64,000 nucleotides of DNA from an uncultured Bacteroides sp. (GTDB lineage Bacteria; Bacteroidota; Bacteroidia; Bacteroidales; Bacteroidaceae): contig CASENM010000012.1 of the NCBI GenBank assembly GCA_949289295.1, positions 22,869 through 86,868 of the forward strand, in the 5' to 3' direction. The notes below the pieces were generated by a model. The model searched no databases. It saw only the letters and a program-made list of their open reading frames with translations, and had not been told where the DNA came from. Below, piece after piece: positions 30,579-38,278 of this stretch. Position 1 is the first letter of the stretch. Each line of letters opens with the position of its first letter. Both the position numbers and the translations under genes were made by a program.

Positions 30579-31538
30579 ATGGGTTTATTATCAAGTTTAT
30601 TCGGAGAAAAGAAACCGGACGATAACCGGACCCCGCAAGAAAAGCAGGACCAGAAAAACTTCGACATACTCAAATACGATGGAATCCGCGCGCGCAACAT
30701 GGGCAGACTGGACTATGCCATCAGATGCTTTGAACAGGCCATCGGCCTGAACGACGAGCCTGAGACACTGGGACTCCTCGCACATGCCTATCTGCAAGCC
30801 AACCGCACGGACGACGCACGGCTTACACTGGACCGCCTGGTGCGACAGAACCCTTCGGACCTCCACGCCCTGCTCTCTCTGGCCGGCGTATGCTACATGC
30901 AGGAAGATTATGCGACCATGAAAGAAGTATGCCAGAAAGCCATCTCACAGGATGACAAGAACGCACAGGCTCATTTCCTGGCTGCACGGGCTGAAAGAGG
31001 ATTGAAAAACGACCTGAACGCGATCGTAATGCTTACAAAAGCGCTCGCACAAAACGAGACCTTCACACAAGCCTACCAGTTGCGCGCCGAAGTGCTGTGG
31101 GACATGCGGCAGGCACATGAGGCGACGGACGACCTGAACCATATTCTTTCGCTTAATCCGGACGATGAGGACGCGCTGCTGCTGAAAGGAAGAATCGAGG
31201 CAGCCACAGGCCATGCGGACGAAGCGGAGACCTGTTTCAACAGGATTCTGGAAGTGAATCCTTTCAACGAGACCGCCTACCTGCTGAAAGGAGAAATCTT
31301 ATGCGGACTGAAAAAGGCGGAAGAGGCCGAGGCGCTCTATACGGAAGCCATCGATCTGATGCCTGACAAGGCCGTATTCTATCAGGAACGGGGCCGCGTC
31401 CGTCTGCTCAACGGCAACAAGGAAGGTGCCGCCGGGGACATGAAAAAGGCCATCGAGATAGCCCCTGAGAAAGAGGAACTGATTACCGGAAACTTCAGCA
31501 ACTTCGGGAAAAACGGCATACAGACAGGCATCTACTGA
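30579..31538 (+). CDS. Tetratricopeptide repeat protein
   Basis: A 319-residue cytoplasmic protein with no signal peptide, beginning MGLLSSLFGEKKPDDNRTPQ and then made of about seven TPR units from residue 35 on (for example MGRLDYAIRCFEQAIGLND and GHADEAETCFNRILEVNPFN). TPR arrays bind partner proteins; the partner is not evident. It is followed by the aromatic operon leader region but is not part of that operon, which has its own promoter at 31602. Confidence 0.88.
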   Translation: MGLLSSLFGEKKPDDNRTPQEKQDQKNFDILKYDGIRARNMGRLDYAIRCFEQAIGLNDEPETLGLLAHAYLQANRTDDARLTLDRLVRQNPSDLHALLSLAGVCYMQEDYATMKEVCQKAISQDDKNAQAHFLAARAERGLKNDLNAIVMLTKALAQNETFTQAYQLRAEVLWDMRQAHEATDDLNHILSLNPDDEDALLLKGRIEAATGHADEAETCFNRILEVNPFNETAYLLKGEILCGLKKAEEAEALYTEAIDLMPDKAVFYQERGRVRLLNGNKEGAAGDMKKAIEIAPEKEELITGNFSNFGKNGIQTGIY

Positions 31539-31601
31539 AAGGCGAAAAACCTGGGATGAAATGAAAAAACAAAGAATATCGAAGAAAAATTCAAGAAAAC
31601 A

Positions 31602-31631
31602 TTTGTTTTTTCAAGAAAAGTATTACATTTG
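31602..31631 (+). promoter_or_regulatory. Promoter of the aromatic amino-acid operon (TTTG, 18 bp, TACATTTG)
   Basis: The -33 box TTTG (31602-31605) and the -7 box TACATTTG (31624-31631) are 18 bp apart. Transcription would start near 31637, about 28 bases before the leader peptide. Confidence 0.75.
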
Positions 31632-31664
31632 TATCCGAAATGATAACAAAATAACAACAAACGT

Positions 31665-31754
31665 ATGAAAACATTTGCTACATACTTCTTCTTTTTCTTT
31701 TATTACTTTTACTTTAGCAATGAAGTGAAGCGGGAGTTTGTATGTGTACGTTAA
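31665..31754 (+). CDS. Phe/Tyr-rich leader peptide of the pheA operon
   Basis: A 29-codon ORF between promoter and terminator. Residues 7-17 read YFFFFFYYFYF, i.e. seven Phe and four Tyr in eleven residues, followed by a polar tail (SNEVKREFVCVR). Phe is thus the main control residue, with Tyr second. The position, directly upstream of an attenuator before prephenate dehydratase, is that expected of a leader peptide on which a ribosome stalls when charged tRNA-Phe is short. No database name is known to me for it. Confidence 0.88.
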   Translation: MKTFATYFFFFFYYFYFSNEVKREFVCVR

Positions 31755-31829
31755 AAACAAAATGAACTGAACAAAACAAATGAATATGACGAAATCCCGC
31801 TTCTGAATGAAGTCGGGATTTTTTTTTAG
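31727..31829 (+). promoter_or_regulatory. Transcription attenuator of the aromatic operon
   Basis: Terminator: ATCCCG/CGGGAT plus TTC/GAA around a short loop (31793-31820), then a run of nine T. Antiterminator: GAAGCGGGA inside the leader ORF (31727-31735) is a perfect 9-base complement of TCCCGCTTC (31795-31803), the 5' arm of the terminator. A ribosome stalled on the Phe codons leaves 31727-31735 free and would prevent termination; one that reaches the stop codon covers it. The two structures exclude each other. Confidence 0.85.
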
Positions 31830-31845
31830 ACTAAAGCCAAACAAA

Positions 31846-32688
31846 ATGAAAAGAATAGCAATACAAGGCATCTTGGGATCATATCATGACATTGCCGCCC
31901 ACAAGTATTTCAAGGATGAAGAAATCGAACTGGTCTGTTGCAGTACGTTCGAGGAGGTGTTCGATGCCATGAAGAAAGACAACAACATCATCGGAATGAT
32001 AGCTATAGAGAATACCATCGCGGGAAGCCTGCTCCACAACTACGAGCTGCTCCGTGACAGTGGGGCCACCATCCTCGGCGAACACAAGCTCCGCATCAGC
32101 CACAGCATCATGTGTCTGCCGGGCGAGGACTGGAGCACACTGACCGAAGTCAACTCCCACCCCGTAGCTCTGGCACAATGCCGGGACTTCCTCCAGCACC
32201 GCCCACAACTGAAAGTGGTGGAAACGGAAGACACAGCCGCCAGCGCCCGCGACATCAAGGAGAAAGGACTGAAAGGACATGCCGCCATCTGCTCGAAATA
32301 TGCCGCCGAACTCTACGGCATGAAGATCCTGCAGGAAGGCATCGAGACCAACAAGCACAACTTCACCCGCTTTCTCGTGGTGTGCGACCCGTGGATAGCC
32401 GATGACCTGAAGGTCCGCTCCAGACTGAACAAGGCGAGCATCGTATTCTCACTTCCGCACAGCGAGGGAAGTCTTTCAAAAGTATTGTCCATCTTTTCAT
32501 TCTACAACATCAACCTGACCAAGATACAGTCGTTGCCCATCATCGGACGGGAATGGGAATACATGTTCTACGTGGACGTGATGTTCGACGACTACCTGAG
32601 ATACAAACAGTCCATCGACGCAGTAACCCCATTGACAAAAGCACTTAAAATATTAGGAGAATATGCAGAAGGAGAATCAACCATATAA
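31846..32688 (+). CDS. pheA: Prephenate dehydratase
   Basis: Converts prephenate to phenylpyruvate, the committed step to Phe. A 280-residue monofunctional enzyme: PDT domain from KRIAIQGILGSYHDIAAHKYF, with the catalytic Thr-Arg-Phe in NFTRFLVVCDPW near residue 180, and a C-terminal ACT domain from about 205. In the ACT domain the usual ESRP effector motif reads QSLP (LTKIQSLPIIGRE), so classical Phe feedback may be altered. The ATG at 31846 is chosen: an in-frame ATG at 31807 lies inside the attenuator hairpin. It overlaps the next gene by 26 bases. Confidence 0.93.
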   Translation: MKRIAIQGILGSYHDIAAHKYFKDEEIELVCCSTFEEVFDAMKKDNNIIGMIAIENTIAGSLLHNYELLRDSGATILGEHKLRISHSIMCLPGEDWSTLTEVNSHPVALAQCRDFLQHRPQLKVVETEDTAASARDIKEKGLKGHAAICSKYAAELYGMKILQEGIETNKHNFTRFLVVCDPWIADDLKVRSRLNKASIVFSLPHSEGSLSKVLSIFSFYNINLTKIQSLPIIGREWEYMFYVDVMFDDYLRYKQSIDAVTPLTKALKILGEYAEGESTI

Positions 32689-33847
32689 GATTGAGCCGGC
32701 CGACAGGTTGGCCAACGTGAGCGAATACTATTTCAGCCGGAAACTGAAAGAAGTGGCCCGCATGAACGCGGAAGGAAAGAATGTAATCAGTCTCGGAATA
32801 GGAAGCCCTGACCTGCCCCCCTCGGAAGAGACCATCAAAGTGTTGTGCGAGAACGCACAGAAGCCGGACGCGCATGGATACCAGCCTACTGTAGGCATTC
32901 CGGAACTCCGGCAGGCCATGGCAAAATGGTATAAACGATGGTATGATGTCGACCTGGACCCGAATACGGAAATCCAGCCGCTCATCGGTTCGAAAGAGGG
33001 CATCCTGCATGTCACTCTGGCTTTCGTGAACGTGGGCGACCAGGTGCTGGTGCCGAATCCGGGATACCCCACCTACACTTCACTCAACAAGATTCTGGGG
33101 AGCGAGATCGTGAACTACGACTTGCGGGAGGACAACCACTGGCAACCGGACTTCGACCAATTGGAAAAGATGGACCTGAGCCGCGTGAAGCTGATGTGGA
33201 CCAACTATCCGAACATGCCTACCGGAGCCAACGCTACGATGGAACTGTATGAAAAGCTGGTCGACTTCGCACGCCGCCATAACATTGTCATCGTCAATGA
33301 CAACCCCTACAGCTTCATCCTCAACCGGAAACCGCTCAGCATACTGAACGTGCCGGGCGCCAAGGAATGCTGCATCGAGTTCAATTCGATGAGCAAGAGC
33401 CATAACATGCCGGGCTGGCGTGTGGCTCTGGCGGCCACCAACGCGCAGTTCATCCAATGGATTGTGAAAATCAAGAGCAACATCGACTCCGGCACTTTCC
33501 GCCCCATCCAGCTGGCCGCCGCACAAGCCTATGACAACAGTGCGGAATGGCACGAGGAAGCGAACGTAAACGTGTACGGCAGACGCCGCAGGCTGGCCGA
33601 GGAAATCATGCGGACACTGGGATGCACGTTCGATCCCGAGCAGGTGGGCATGTTCCTCTGGGGGCGCATCCCCGACACGTATGCCGACGTAGAGGAACTG
33701 ACGGAAAAAGTGCTGCACGAGGCCCGCGTGTTCATCACTCCGGGATTCATCTTCGGGAGCAACGGGAAACGGTACATCCGTATCTCGCTATGTGCCAAGG
33801 AAGAAAAACTGGCCGAGGCACTTGAACGGATCAGAAAAATCATGTAA
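32663..33847 (+). CDS. PLP-dependent aminotransferase, probably aromatic
   Basis: A 394-residue class I/II aminotransferase. It shows SLGIGSPDLPPSEETI near the N-terminus, VPNPGYPTYTSLN near residue 135, NYPNMPTGANA near 180, the PLP Lys in FNSMSKSHNMPGWRVAL near 240, and a late YIRISLC with the carboxylate-binding Arg. The genes around it make phenylpyruvate and hydroxyphenylpyruvate, so it most likely carries out the final transamination to Phe and Tyr (inference). It overlaps pheA by 26 bases, implying tight coupling. Confidence 0.9.
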   Translation: MQKENQPYKIEPADRLANVSEYYFSRKLKEVARMNAEGKNVISLGIGSPDLPPSEETIKVLCENAQKPDAHGYQPTVGIPELRQAMAKWYKRWYDVDLDPNTEIQPLIGSKEGILHVTLAFVNVGDQVLVPNPGYPTYTSLNKILGSEIVNYDLREDNHWQPDFDQLEKMDLSRVKLMWTNYPNMPTGANATMELYEKLVDFARRHNIVIVNDNPYSFILNRKPLSILNVPGAKECCIEFNSMSKSHNMPGWRVALAATNAQFIQWIVKIKSNIDSGTFRPIQLAAAQAYDNSAEWHEEANVNVYGRRRRLAEEIMRTLGCTFDPEQVGMFLWGRIPDTYADVEELTEKVLHEARVFITPGFIFGSNGKRYIRISLCAKEEKLAEALERIRKIM

Positions 33848-33875
33848 CGGAATATCAATCTAAAAAACTAATCAT

Positions 33876-34943
33876 ATGGAACTCGAATTGCAACCCATCG
33901 AATTGGAAGGTGTATCAAAAGAACGGCCTTTGGTCATTGCAGGCCCCTGCAGTGCCGAAACAGAAGAACAGGTGATGACAACCGCCAGACAACTGGCCGA
34001 CAAAGGTGTCAAGATTTTCCGTGCGGGCATCTGGAAACCGCGCACCAAACCGGGAGGATTCGAAGGAATCGGTGTGGACGGACTGGCCTGGCTGAAAGAA
34101 GTGAAGCAGGAAACGGGAATGTATGTCACCACCGAAGTGGCTACGGCAAAACACGTGTATGAAAGTCTGAAAGCCGGCATCGACATTCTTTGGATCGGAG
34201 CACGTACCACTGCCAATCCGTTTGCGGTGCAGGAAATCGCCGACGCGCTGAAAGGAGTGGACATTCCGGTCCTGGTCAAGAACCCGGTCAATCCGGATCT
34301 GGAACTGTGGATAGGCGCACTGGAACGCATCAACAACGCGGGACTGAAACGCATCGGAGCCATCCACCGCGGATTCTCTTCGTACGACAAGAAGATCTAC
34401 CGCAACCTGCCGCAATGGCATATCCCCATCGAGTTGCGCCGCCGCATCCCGGCACTGCCGATTCTGTGCGACCCGAGCCACATAGGAGGGAAGCGTGAGC
34501 TGATAGCACCCCTCTGCCAGCAGGCCATGGACCTTGGATTCGACGGTCTGATTGTGGAATCGCACTGCAATCCGGACGCGGCATGGAGCGACGCCGCACA
34601 ACAGGTTACTCCGGACATCCTCGACTATATCCTGAACCTGCTGGTCATCCGCTCGGAACACCAGAGCACGGAAAACCTGAACGACCTGCGCCGCCAGATT
34701 GACGAATGCGACAACGAGCTGATGGACATTCTGGCAAAGCGTATGCGTGTATGCCGCGAAATCGGTACGTTCAAGAAAGAGCACAACATGACCATCCTGC
34801 AGACCGGACGATACAACGAGATTCTGGACAAACGCGGCGCGCAAGGTGCGCTTTGTGGCATGGACTCCGACTTCGTGAAACAGGTATTCGAGCTGATTCA
34901 TGAAGAAAGTGTGCGCCAGCAAATGGAAATCATCAATAAGTAA
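33876..34943 (+). CDS. Bifunctional DAHP synthase / chorismate mutase
   Basis: A 355-residue fusion. Residues 1-260 form a type I (beta) DAHP synthase: VIAGPCSAETEEQVMTTARQ, FRAGIWKPRTKPGGFEG, GAIHRGFSSYDK, LPILCDPSHIGGKRE. Residues about 268-355 are an AroQ chorismate mutase (LNDLRRQIDECDNELMDILA, then KRMRVCREIGTFKKEHN). It thus joins the first shikimate step with the chorismate to prephenate step, in the same operon as the enzymes that consume prephenate. In such fusions the mutase domain also lets prephenate inhibit DAHP synthase (family knowledge). Confidence 0.94.
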   Translation: MELELQPIELEGVSKERPLVIAGPCSAETEEQVMTTARQLADKGVKIFRAGIWKPRTKPGGFEGIGVDGLAWLKEVKQETGMYVTTEVATAKHVYESLKAGIDILWIGARTTANPFAVQEIADALKGVDIPVLVKNPVNPDLELWIGALERINNAGLKRIGAIHRGFSSYDKKIYRNLPQWHIPIELRRRIPALPILCDPSHIGGKRELIAPLCQQAMDLGFDGLIVESHCNPDAAWSDAAQQVTPDILDYILNLLVIRSEHQSTENLNDLRRQIDECDNELMDILAKRMRVCREIGTFKKEHNMTILQTGRYNEILDKRGAQGALCGMDSDFVKQVFELIHEESVRQQMEIINK

Positions 34944-34999
34944 CATCCAACCGGTGAATGACCCATTCGGTCATTCACTCTTAATCATCAACTGTTGAA

Positions 35000-35773
35000 A
35001 TGAGAATACTGATCCTGGGAGCCGGGAAAATGGGCTCCTTCTTTACCGACGTGCTGAGCTTCGAGCACGAAGTGGCCGTATATGACATCAATCCGCAGCG
35101 CCTGCGGTTCATGTACAACTGTTACCGCTTCACGGAAATCGAGGAAATCGAGAAATTCACACCCGAACTGGTCATCAACGCCGCTACGGTAAAATATACG
35201 CTCGACGCGTTCCGGCAGGTGCTCCCCGTACTGCCGAAGGACTGCATCATCAGCGACATCGCTTCCGTGAAGACCAACCTGAAAGAGTTTTACGAGAACT
35301 GCGGGTTCCGCTACGTGTCGACCCACCCGATGTTCGGACCGACTTTCGCCAATCTGGACAAACTGAGCGAGGAAAATGCCATCATCATCAAGGAGGGAGA
35401 CCATCTGGGACGCATTTTCTTCAAGGACCTTTACCAGCGTCTGGGGCTGAACATCTTTGAATATACGTTCGAGGAGCATGACGAGACAGTGGCCTACTCG
35501 CTGTCCATTCCCTTTGTTTCCACTTTCGTGTTCGCCGCAGTGATGAAGCATCAGGACGCGCCGGGAACCACTTTCAAGCGCCACATGTCGATTGCCCGGG
35601 GGGTGCTCAGCGAGGACGACTACCTGCTGCAGGAAATACTCTTCAATCCGCGCACACCGGCACAAGTGGAAGGAATCCGTACGGAGCTGAACGAACTGCT
35701 GGACATCATCAGCCGCAAGGATACGGAAGGGATCCATGCCTATCTTGGCAAAATCCGCAGTCACATAAAATGA
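35000..35773 (+). CDS. tyrA: Prephenate dehydrogenase
   Basis: NAD(P)-dependent oxidative decarboxylation of prephenate to hydroxyphenylpyruvate. The 257-residue protein has MRILILGAGKMGSFF at the N-terminus, SDIASVKTNLKEFY near residue 92 and the active-site STHPMFGPTFANLDK near 110. It is short for the family and lacks an ACT domain. Last gene of the operon, 56 bases after the fusion gene; ends at a strong hairpin. Confidence 0.92.
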   Translation: MRILILGAGKMGSFFTDVLSFEHEVAVYDINPQRLRFMYNCYRFTEIEEIEKFTPELVINAATVKYTLDAFRQVLPVLPKDCIISDIASVKTNLKEFYENCGFRYVSTHPMFGPTFANLDKLSEENAIIIKEGDHLGRIFFKDLYQRLGLNIFEYTFEEHDETVAYSLSIPFVSTFVFAAVMKHQDAPGTTFKRHMSIARGVLSEDDYLLQEILFNPRTPAQVEGIRTELNELLDIISRKDTEGIHAYLGKIRSHIK

Positions 35774-35830
35774 TACGACAAAAAACAGGCGTGCTCTCCC
35801 GAAGAAAAGACACGCCTGTTTTTGTCGTAT
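35773..35830. terminator. Terminator at the end of the aromatic operon
   Basis: Near-perfect 20-bp inverted repeat (ATACGACA...CAGGCGTG with CACGCCTG...TGTCGTAT, one bulged A). T- and A-runs on both arms make it suitable in both directions, serving tyrA and the convergent barrel gene. Confidence 0.88.
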
Positions 35831-35834
35831 CGAC

Positions 35835-36395
35835 CTAGAATCTATATCCTACTCCGATTGAGAAGTTCATATTCTTCGGATGATCTGTCGGACCGTCCAG
35901 TTCCAGCGGAGAAATGAAACCGTGCTGTGCTGCAAAATTAACCAAATAGTGGTCAGACAGTTCAAAGCCCACTCCCCACTGGAAACCGAAATCTCCACGT
36001 TTCCAACTGTCGAATACCTTCGACTCATAACCATCATGTTTATTCTTTCCTCCCAGCCCGATTGCCACATAAGGACCCGCATTGATTACGAACCGGGCAT
36101 TCTCTGTGAGAGTAATCTTATAGGCAGCCAAAATAGGAATATCCATATAAACAGGACGTACTTTCCATTCACCGTTCTTATAGCCTCTCGATGTGAACAT
36201 CAGTCCCGGCTGGAACGCCCAACTTTCATTGAATTCATAATCCATGCCCGCCCCCAACGTAAATCCAGGCAAGGCTTTCACATCCCATTGAGTCATGTTG
36301 CTGAAATTCAAGCCCAACTTCACGTCCCATCTCAATTGGGAAAATCCGACGGAGGCAACCATCGCCAGCACGAATGTCAATAATAGTTTTCTCAT
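35835..36395 (-). CDS. PorT-like outer-membrane beta-barrel protein
   Basis: A 186-residue exported protein: signal peptide MRKLLLTFVLAMVASVGFSQ and then beta-strands of an 8-stranded barrel (DVKLGLNFSNMTQWD, GMDYEFNESWAFQPGLMFTS, NFSIGVGYRF). It ends in Phe, as outer-membrane proteins do. Family of outer-membrane beta-barrel (OMP_b-brl) proteins common in Bacteroidetes; function unknown. The ATG at 36395 is the signal-peptide start; longer frames upstream are non-coding in character. Confidence 0.85.
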   Translation of the reverse strand: MRKLLLTFVLAMVASVGFSQLRWDVKLGLNFSNMTQWDVKALPGFTLGAGMDYEFNESWAFQPGLMFTSRGYKNGEWKVRPVYMDIPILAAYKITLTENARFVINAGPYVAIGLGGKNKHDGYESKVFDSWKRGDFGFQWGVGFELSDHYLVNFAAQHGFISPLELDGPTDHPKNMNFSIGVGYRF

Positions 36396-36590
36396 AGCTG
36401 TAAAGTTTACCAGGCGGGCTTCCGTGACACCTGATTCTAAAAAAACTTGGCGGAAAGTACGGAAGCTTTTCCCTCCCTTTCGATATATGAAAAAGACAGA
36501 CTGCCTTCCCGCAAAATCCTCATAAACAAATTTATGAAAAATTCTGCAAACGGACAAGGAAAAGTCTTTCTGATTTTCGGCCGGAAAAAC

Positions 36591-36651
36591 AAACGCCGAA
36601 GCGTTTTGACTGAAACGCTTCGGCGTTTGCATGAAAACGTCCAGACGTTTT
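36591..36651. repeat. AAACGCCGAAGCGTTT palindrome cluster (family B, copy 2)
   Basis: AAACGCCGAAGCGTTT (36591-36606) and AAACGCTTCGGCGTTT (36613-36628) are perfect reverse complements, and AAAACGTC/GACGTTTT (36634-36651) follows. It ends 7 bases from the stop of the GH10-like gene, where it may serve as terminator. The same 16-mer occurs at 20001. Confidence 0.85.
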
Positions 36652-36657
36652 TCATGG

Positions 36658-38157
36658 CTACAGTTTCAATTTCTTGGAAACGGGCTTCGACTCATTGTGC
36701 AGACGGTCGAGTGCCGTAACCACATAGCGGTATTTTGTTTTGCCGTCTTCATAAGGGAGCTTATAGTATGAATTATGCGTGATGGCTACAATCCGTGTGG
36801 CATCGTCCAGATTCACCTTTTCTTTCCGTGAGAAGCGATACACCACATAATGCGTAGCCTCATCCATCACCGTTTTTGCCTTAGGAGGCGTCCAGAACAG
36901 AATATACCCGTCTTCCGTCCACACAGGTTTAAGCTTGCGCACTTTTCCGGGAGCCTTGTCGTCAATGAAAGGCGACGCAGGCCACAGCGCGGGAAACTTA
37001 TGGTAGTTGTTCGACAACATGTCGCGATAATTCCCCTTATTCTCCACCAGGGCTCCCGCATACCACTGGCAACTCCCCTGCACGGTAGGCAGCGAACGCT
37101 GCAACTTATACTTTGCCGGAATCTGGTTCAGTCCCGGGTCGTGCACATCGGCCTTCGTCACAGTGCGCACCACATCCTGACCGATATACAGCGGGCGTGC
37201 GGCAGCGTTTTTCGCCCACCAGCGGACCAGCGTTTCATAGTCGGCGGCCGGATGTCCGATTTCCCAATAAATCTGAGGAATGCTGTAGTCCACCCATCCG
37301 TTGTTCACCCACAGCAACACATCGGCATACAAATCGTCATAGTTCTGCAAACCGTTCGTGTCACTTCCGTTGGGACAGTTTTTCTTGTTCCGGTAAATGC
37401 CGAAAGGCGAGACACCGAACTTCACCCAAGGCTTCGTGTCGCGCACTGTTTCATGAATTTCCTTAATCAGCACATTCACATTGTCGCGCCGCCAGTCATC
37501 CCGGTCAGTAAATCCGCGTCCGTAAGCGGCATAAGTCAAATCATCGGGAAACTTCTCCCCCGGCACCGGATAAGGATAAAAATAATCGTCCATGTGGATG
37601 GCGTCAATGTCATAACGGCTCACGATGTCGCGCACAATCTTGCAGATATATTTGCGCGATTCGGGCAGGCCCGGATTGAAATACAACTGTCCGGCATACT
37701 CCACGAACCATTCAGGATGGGCATGATACGGATGCAGCGGCGAAAGCGAAACCGTACCTTTCGTCTTGGCCCGGTAGGGATTGACCCATGCATGGATTTC
37801 CATGTCCCGCCTGTGGCACTCTTCCACCATGAACTGCAGAGGATCCCATGCGGGCGAAGGGGCTTTTCCCTGCACGCCGGTCAGGAAACGGCTCCACGGC
37901 TCATAAGGAGATTTATACAGCGCATCCGACTCCGCCCTTACCTGAAAGATGACGGCATTGATGCCGGCCCCTTTCAGATTGTCAAGCTGGTCCACCAGCA
38001 TTTTCTTCATCTGCCGGACAGGCATTCCCTGAAACTGTCCGTTCACACACTGAATCCATGCCCCACGGAACTCACGTTTCGGATACAGCTCCTGGGCATA
38101 CGCCGCATGAATCCCCATCAGAAGCATCATCACGGCCAATAAGTTTTTTAGTCTCAT
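36658..38157 (-). CDS. GH10-like hydrolase (DUF187/GHL10 family), exported
   Basis: A 499-residue exported protein with signal peptide MRLKNLLAVMMLLMGIHAAYAQ. The N-terminal 370 residues form a GHL10-type TIM barrel: EFRGAWIQCVNGQFQGMPV, AVIFQVRAESDALYKS, EIHAWVNPYRAKTKG, and IDAIHMDDYFYPYP with the paired acidic residues. A C-terminal fibronectin-III-like domain follows from about 405. Related proteins have been linked to peptidoglycan or bacterial exopolysaccharide; the substrate is uncertain. It is transcribed divergently from uvrA with the two -7 boxes 32 bp apart. Confidence 0.88.
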   Translation of the reverse strand: MRLKNLLAVMMLLMGIHAAYAQELYPKREFRGAWIQCVNGQFQGMPVRQMKKMLVDQLDNLKGAGINAVIFQVRAESDALYKSPYEPWSRFLTGVQGKAPSPAWDPLQFMVEECHRRDMEIHAWVNPYRAKTKGTVSLSPLHPYHAHPEWFVEYAGQLYFNPGLPESRKYICKIVRDIVSRYDIDAIHMDDYFYPYPVPGEKFPDDLTYAAYGRGFTDRDDWRRDNVNVLIKEIHETVRDTKPWVKFGVSPFGIYRNKKNCPNGSDTNGLQNYDDLYADVLLWVNNGWVDYSIPQIYWEIGHPAADYETLVRWWAKNAAARPLYIGQDVVRTVTKADVHDPGLNQIPAKYKLQRSLPTVQGSCQWYAGALVENKGNYRDMLSNNYHKFPALWPASPFIDDKAPGKVRKLKPVWTEDGYILFWTPPKAKTVMDEATHYVVYRFSRKEKVNLDDATRIVAITHNSYYKLPYEDGKTKYRYVVTALDRLHNESKPVSKKLKL

Positions 38158-38202
38158 GACATCTGTTTTTTTCTATTAGTCTATCTTCTTATCAAACGTC
38201 GG

Positions 38203-38210
38203 CAAAGATA
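38203..38210 (-). promoter_or_regulatory. -7 promoter element (TATCTTTG) of the GH10-like gene
   Basis: Exact TAnnTTTG on the minus strand, 46 bases before the start codon. It is back-to-back with the uvrA promoter. Confidence 0.55.
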
Positions 38211-38242
38211 ACCAAAATGCAGAAAAATCTAAAAAAAGTCGT

Positions 38243-38250
38243 TATCTTTG
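38243..38250 (+). promoter_or_regulatory. -7 promoter element (TATCTTTG) of uvrA
   Basis: Exact TAnnTTTG, 28 bases before the uvrA ATG. No LexA-like box recognised. Confidence 0.55.
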
Positions 38251-38278
38251 CACGTTGATTTAAGCAAGAAAAAGAAAC

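Noticed and set aside
36850-38142. 430-codon plus-strand open frame opposite the GH10-like gene
   Set aside because: Arg/His-rich antisense shadow; the minus strand has a signal peptide and family motifs.
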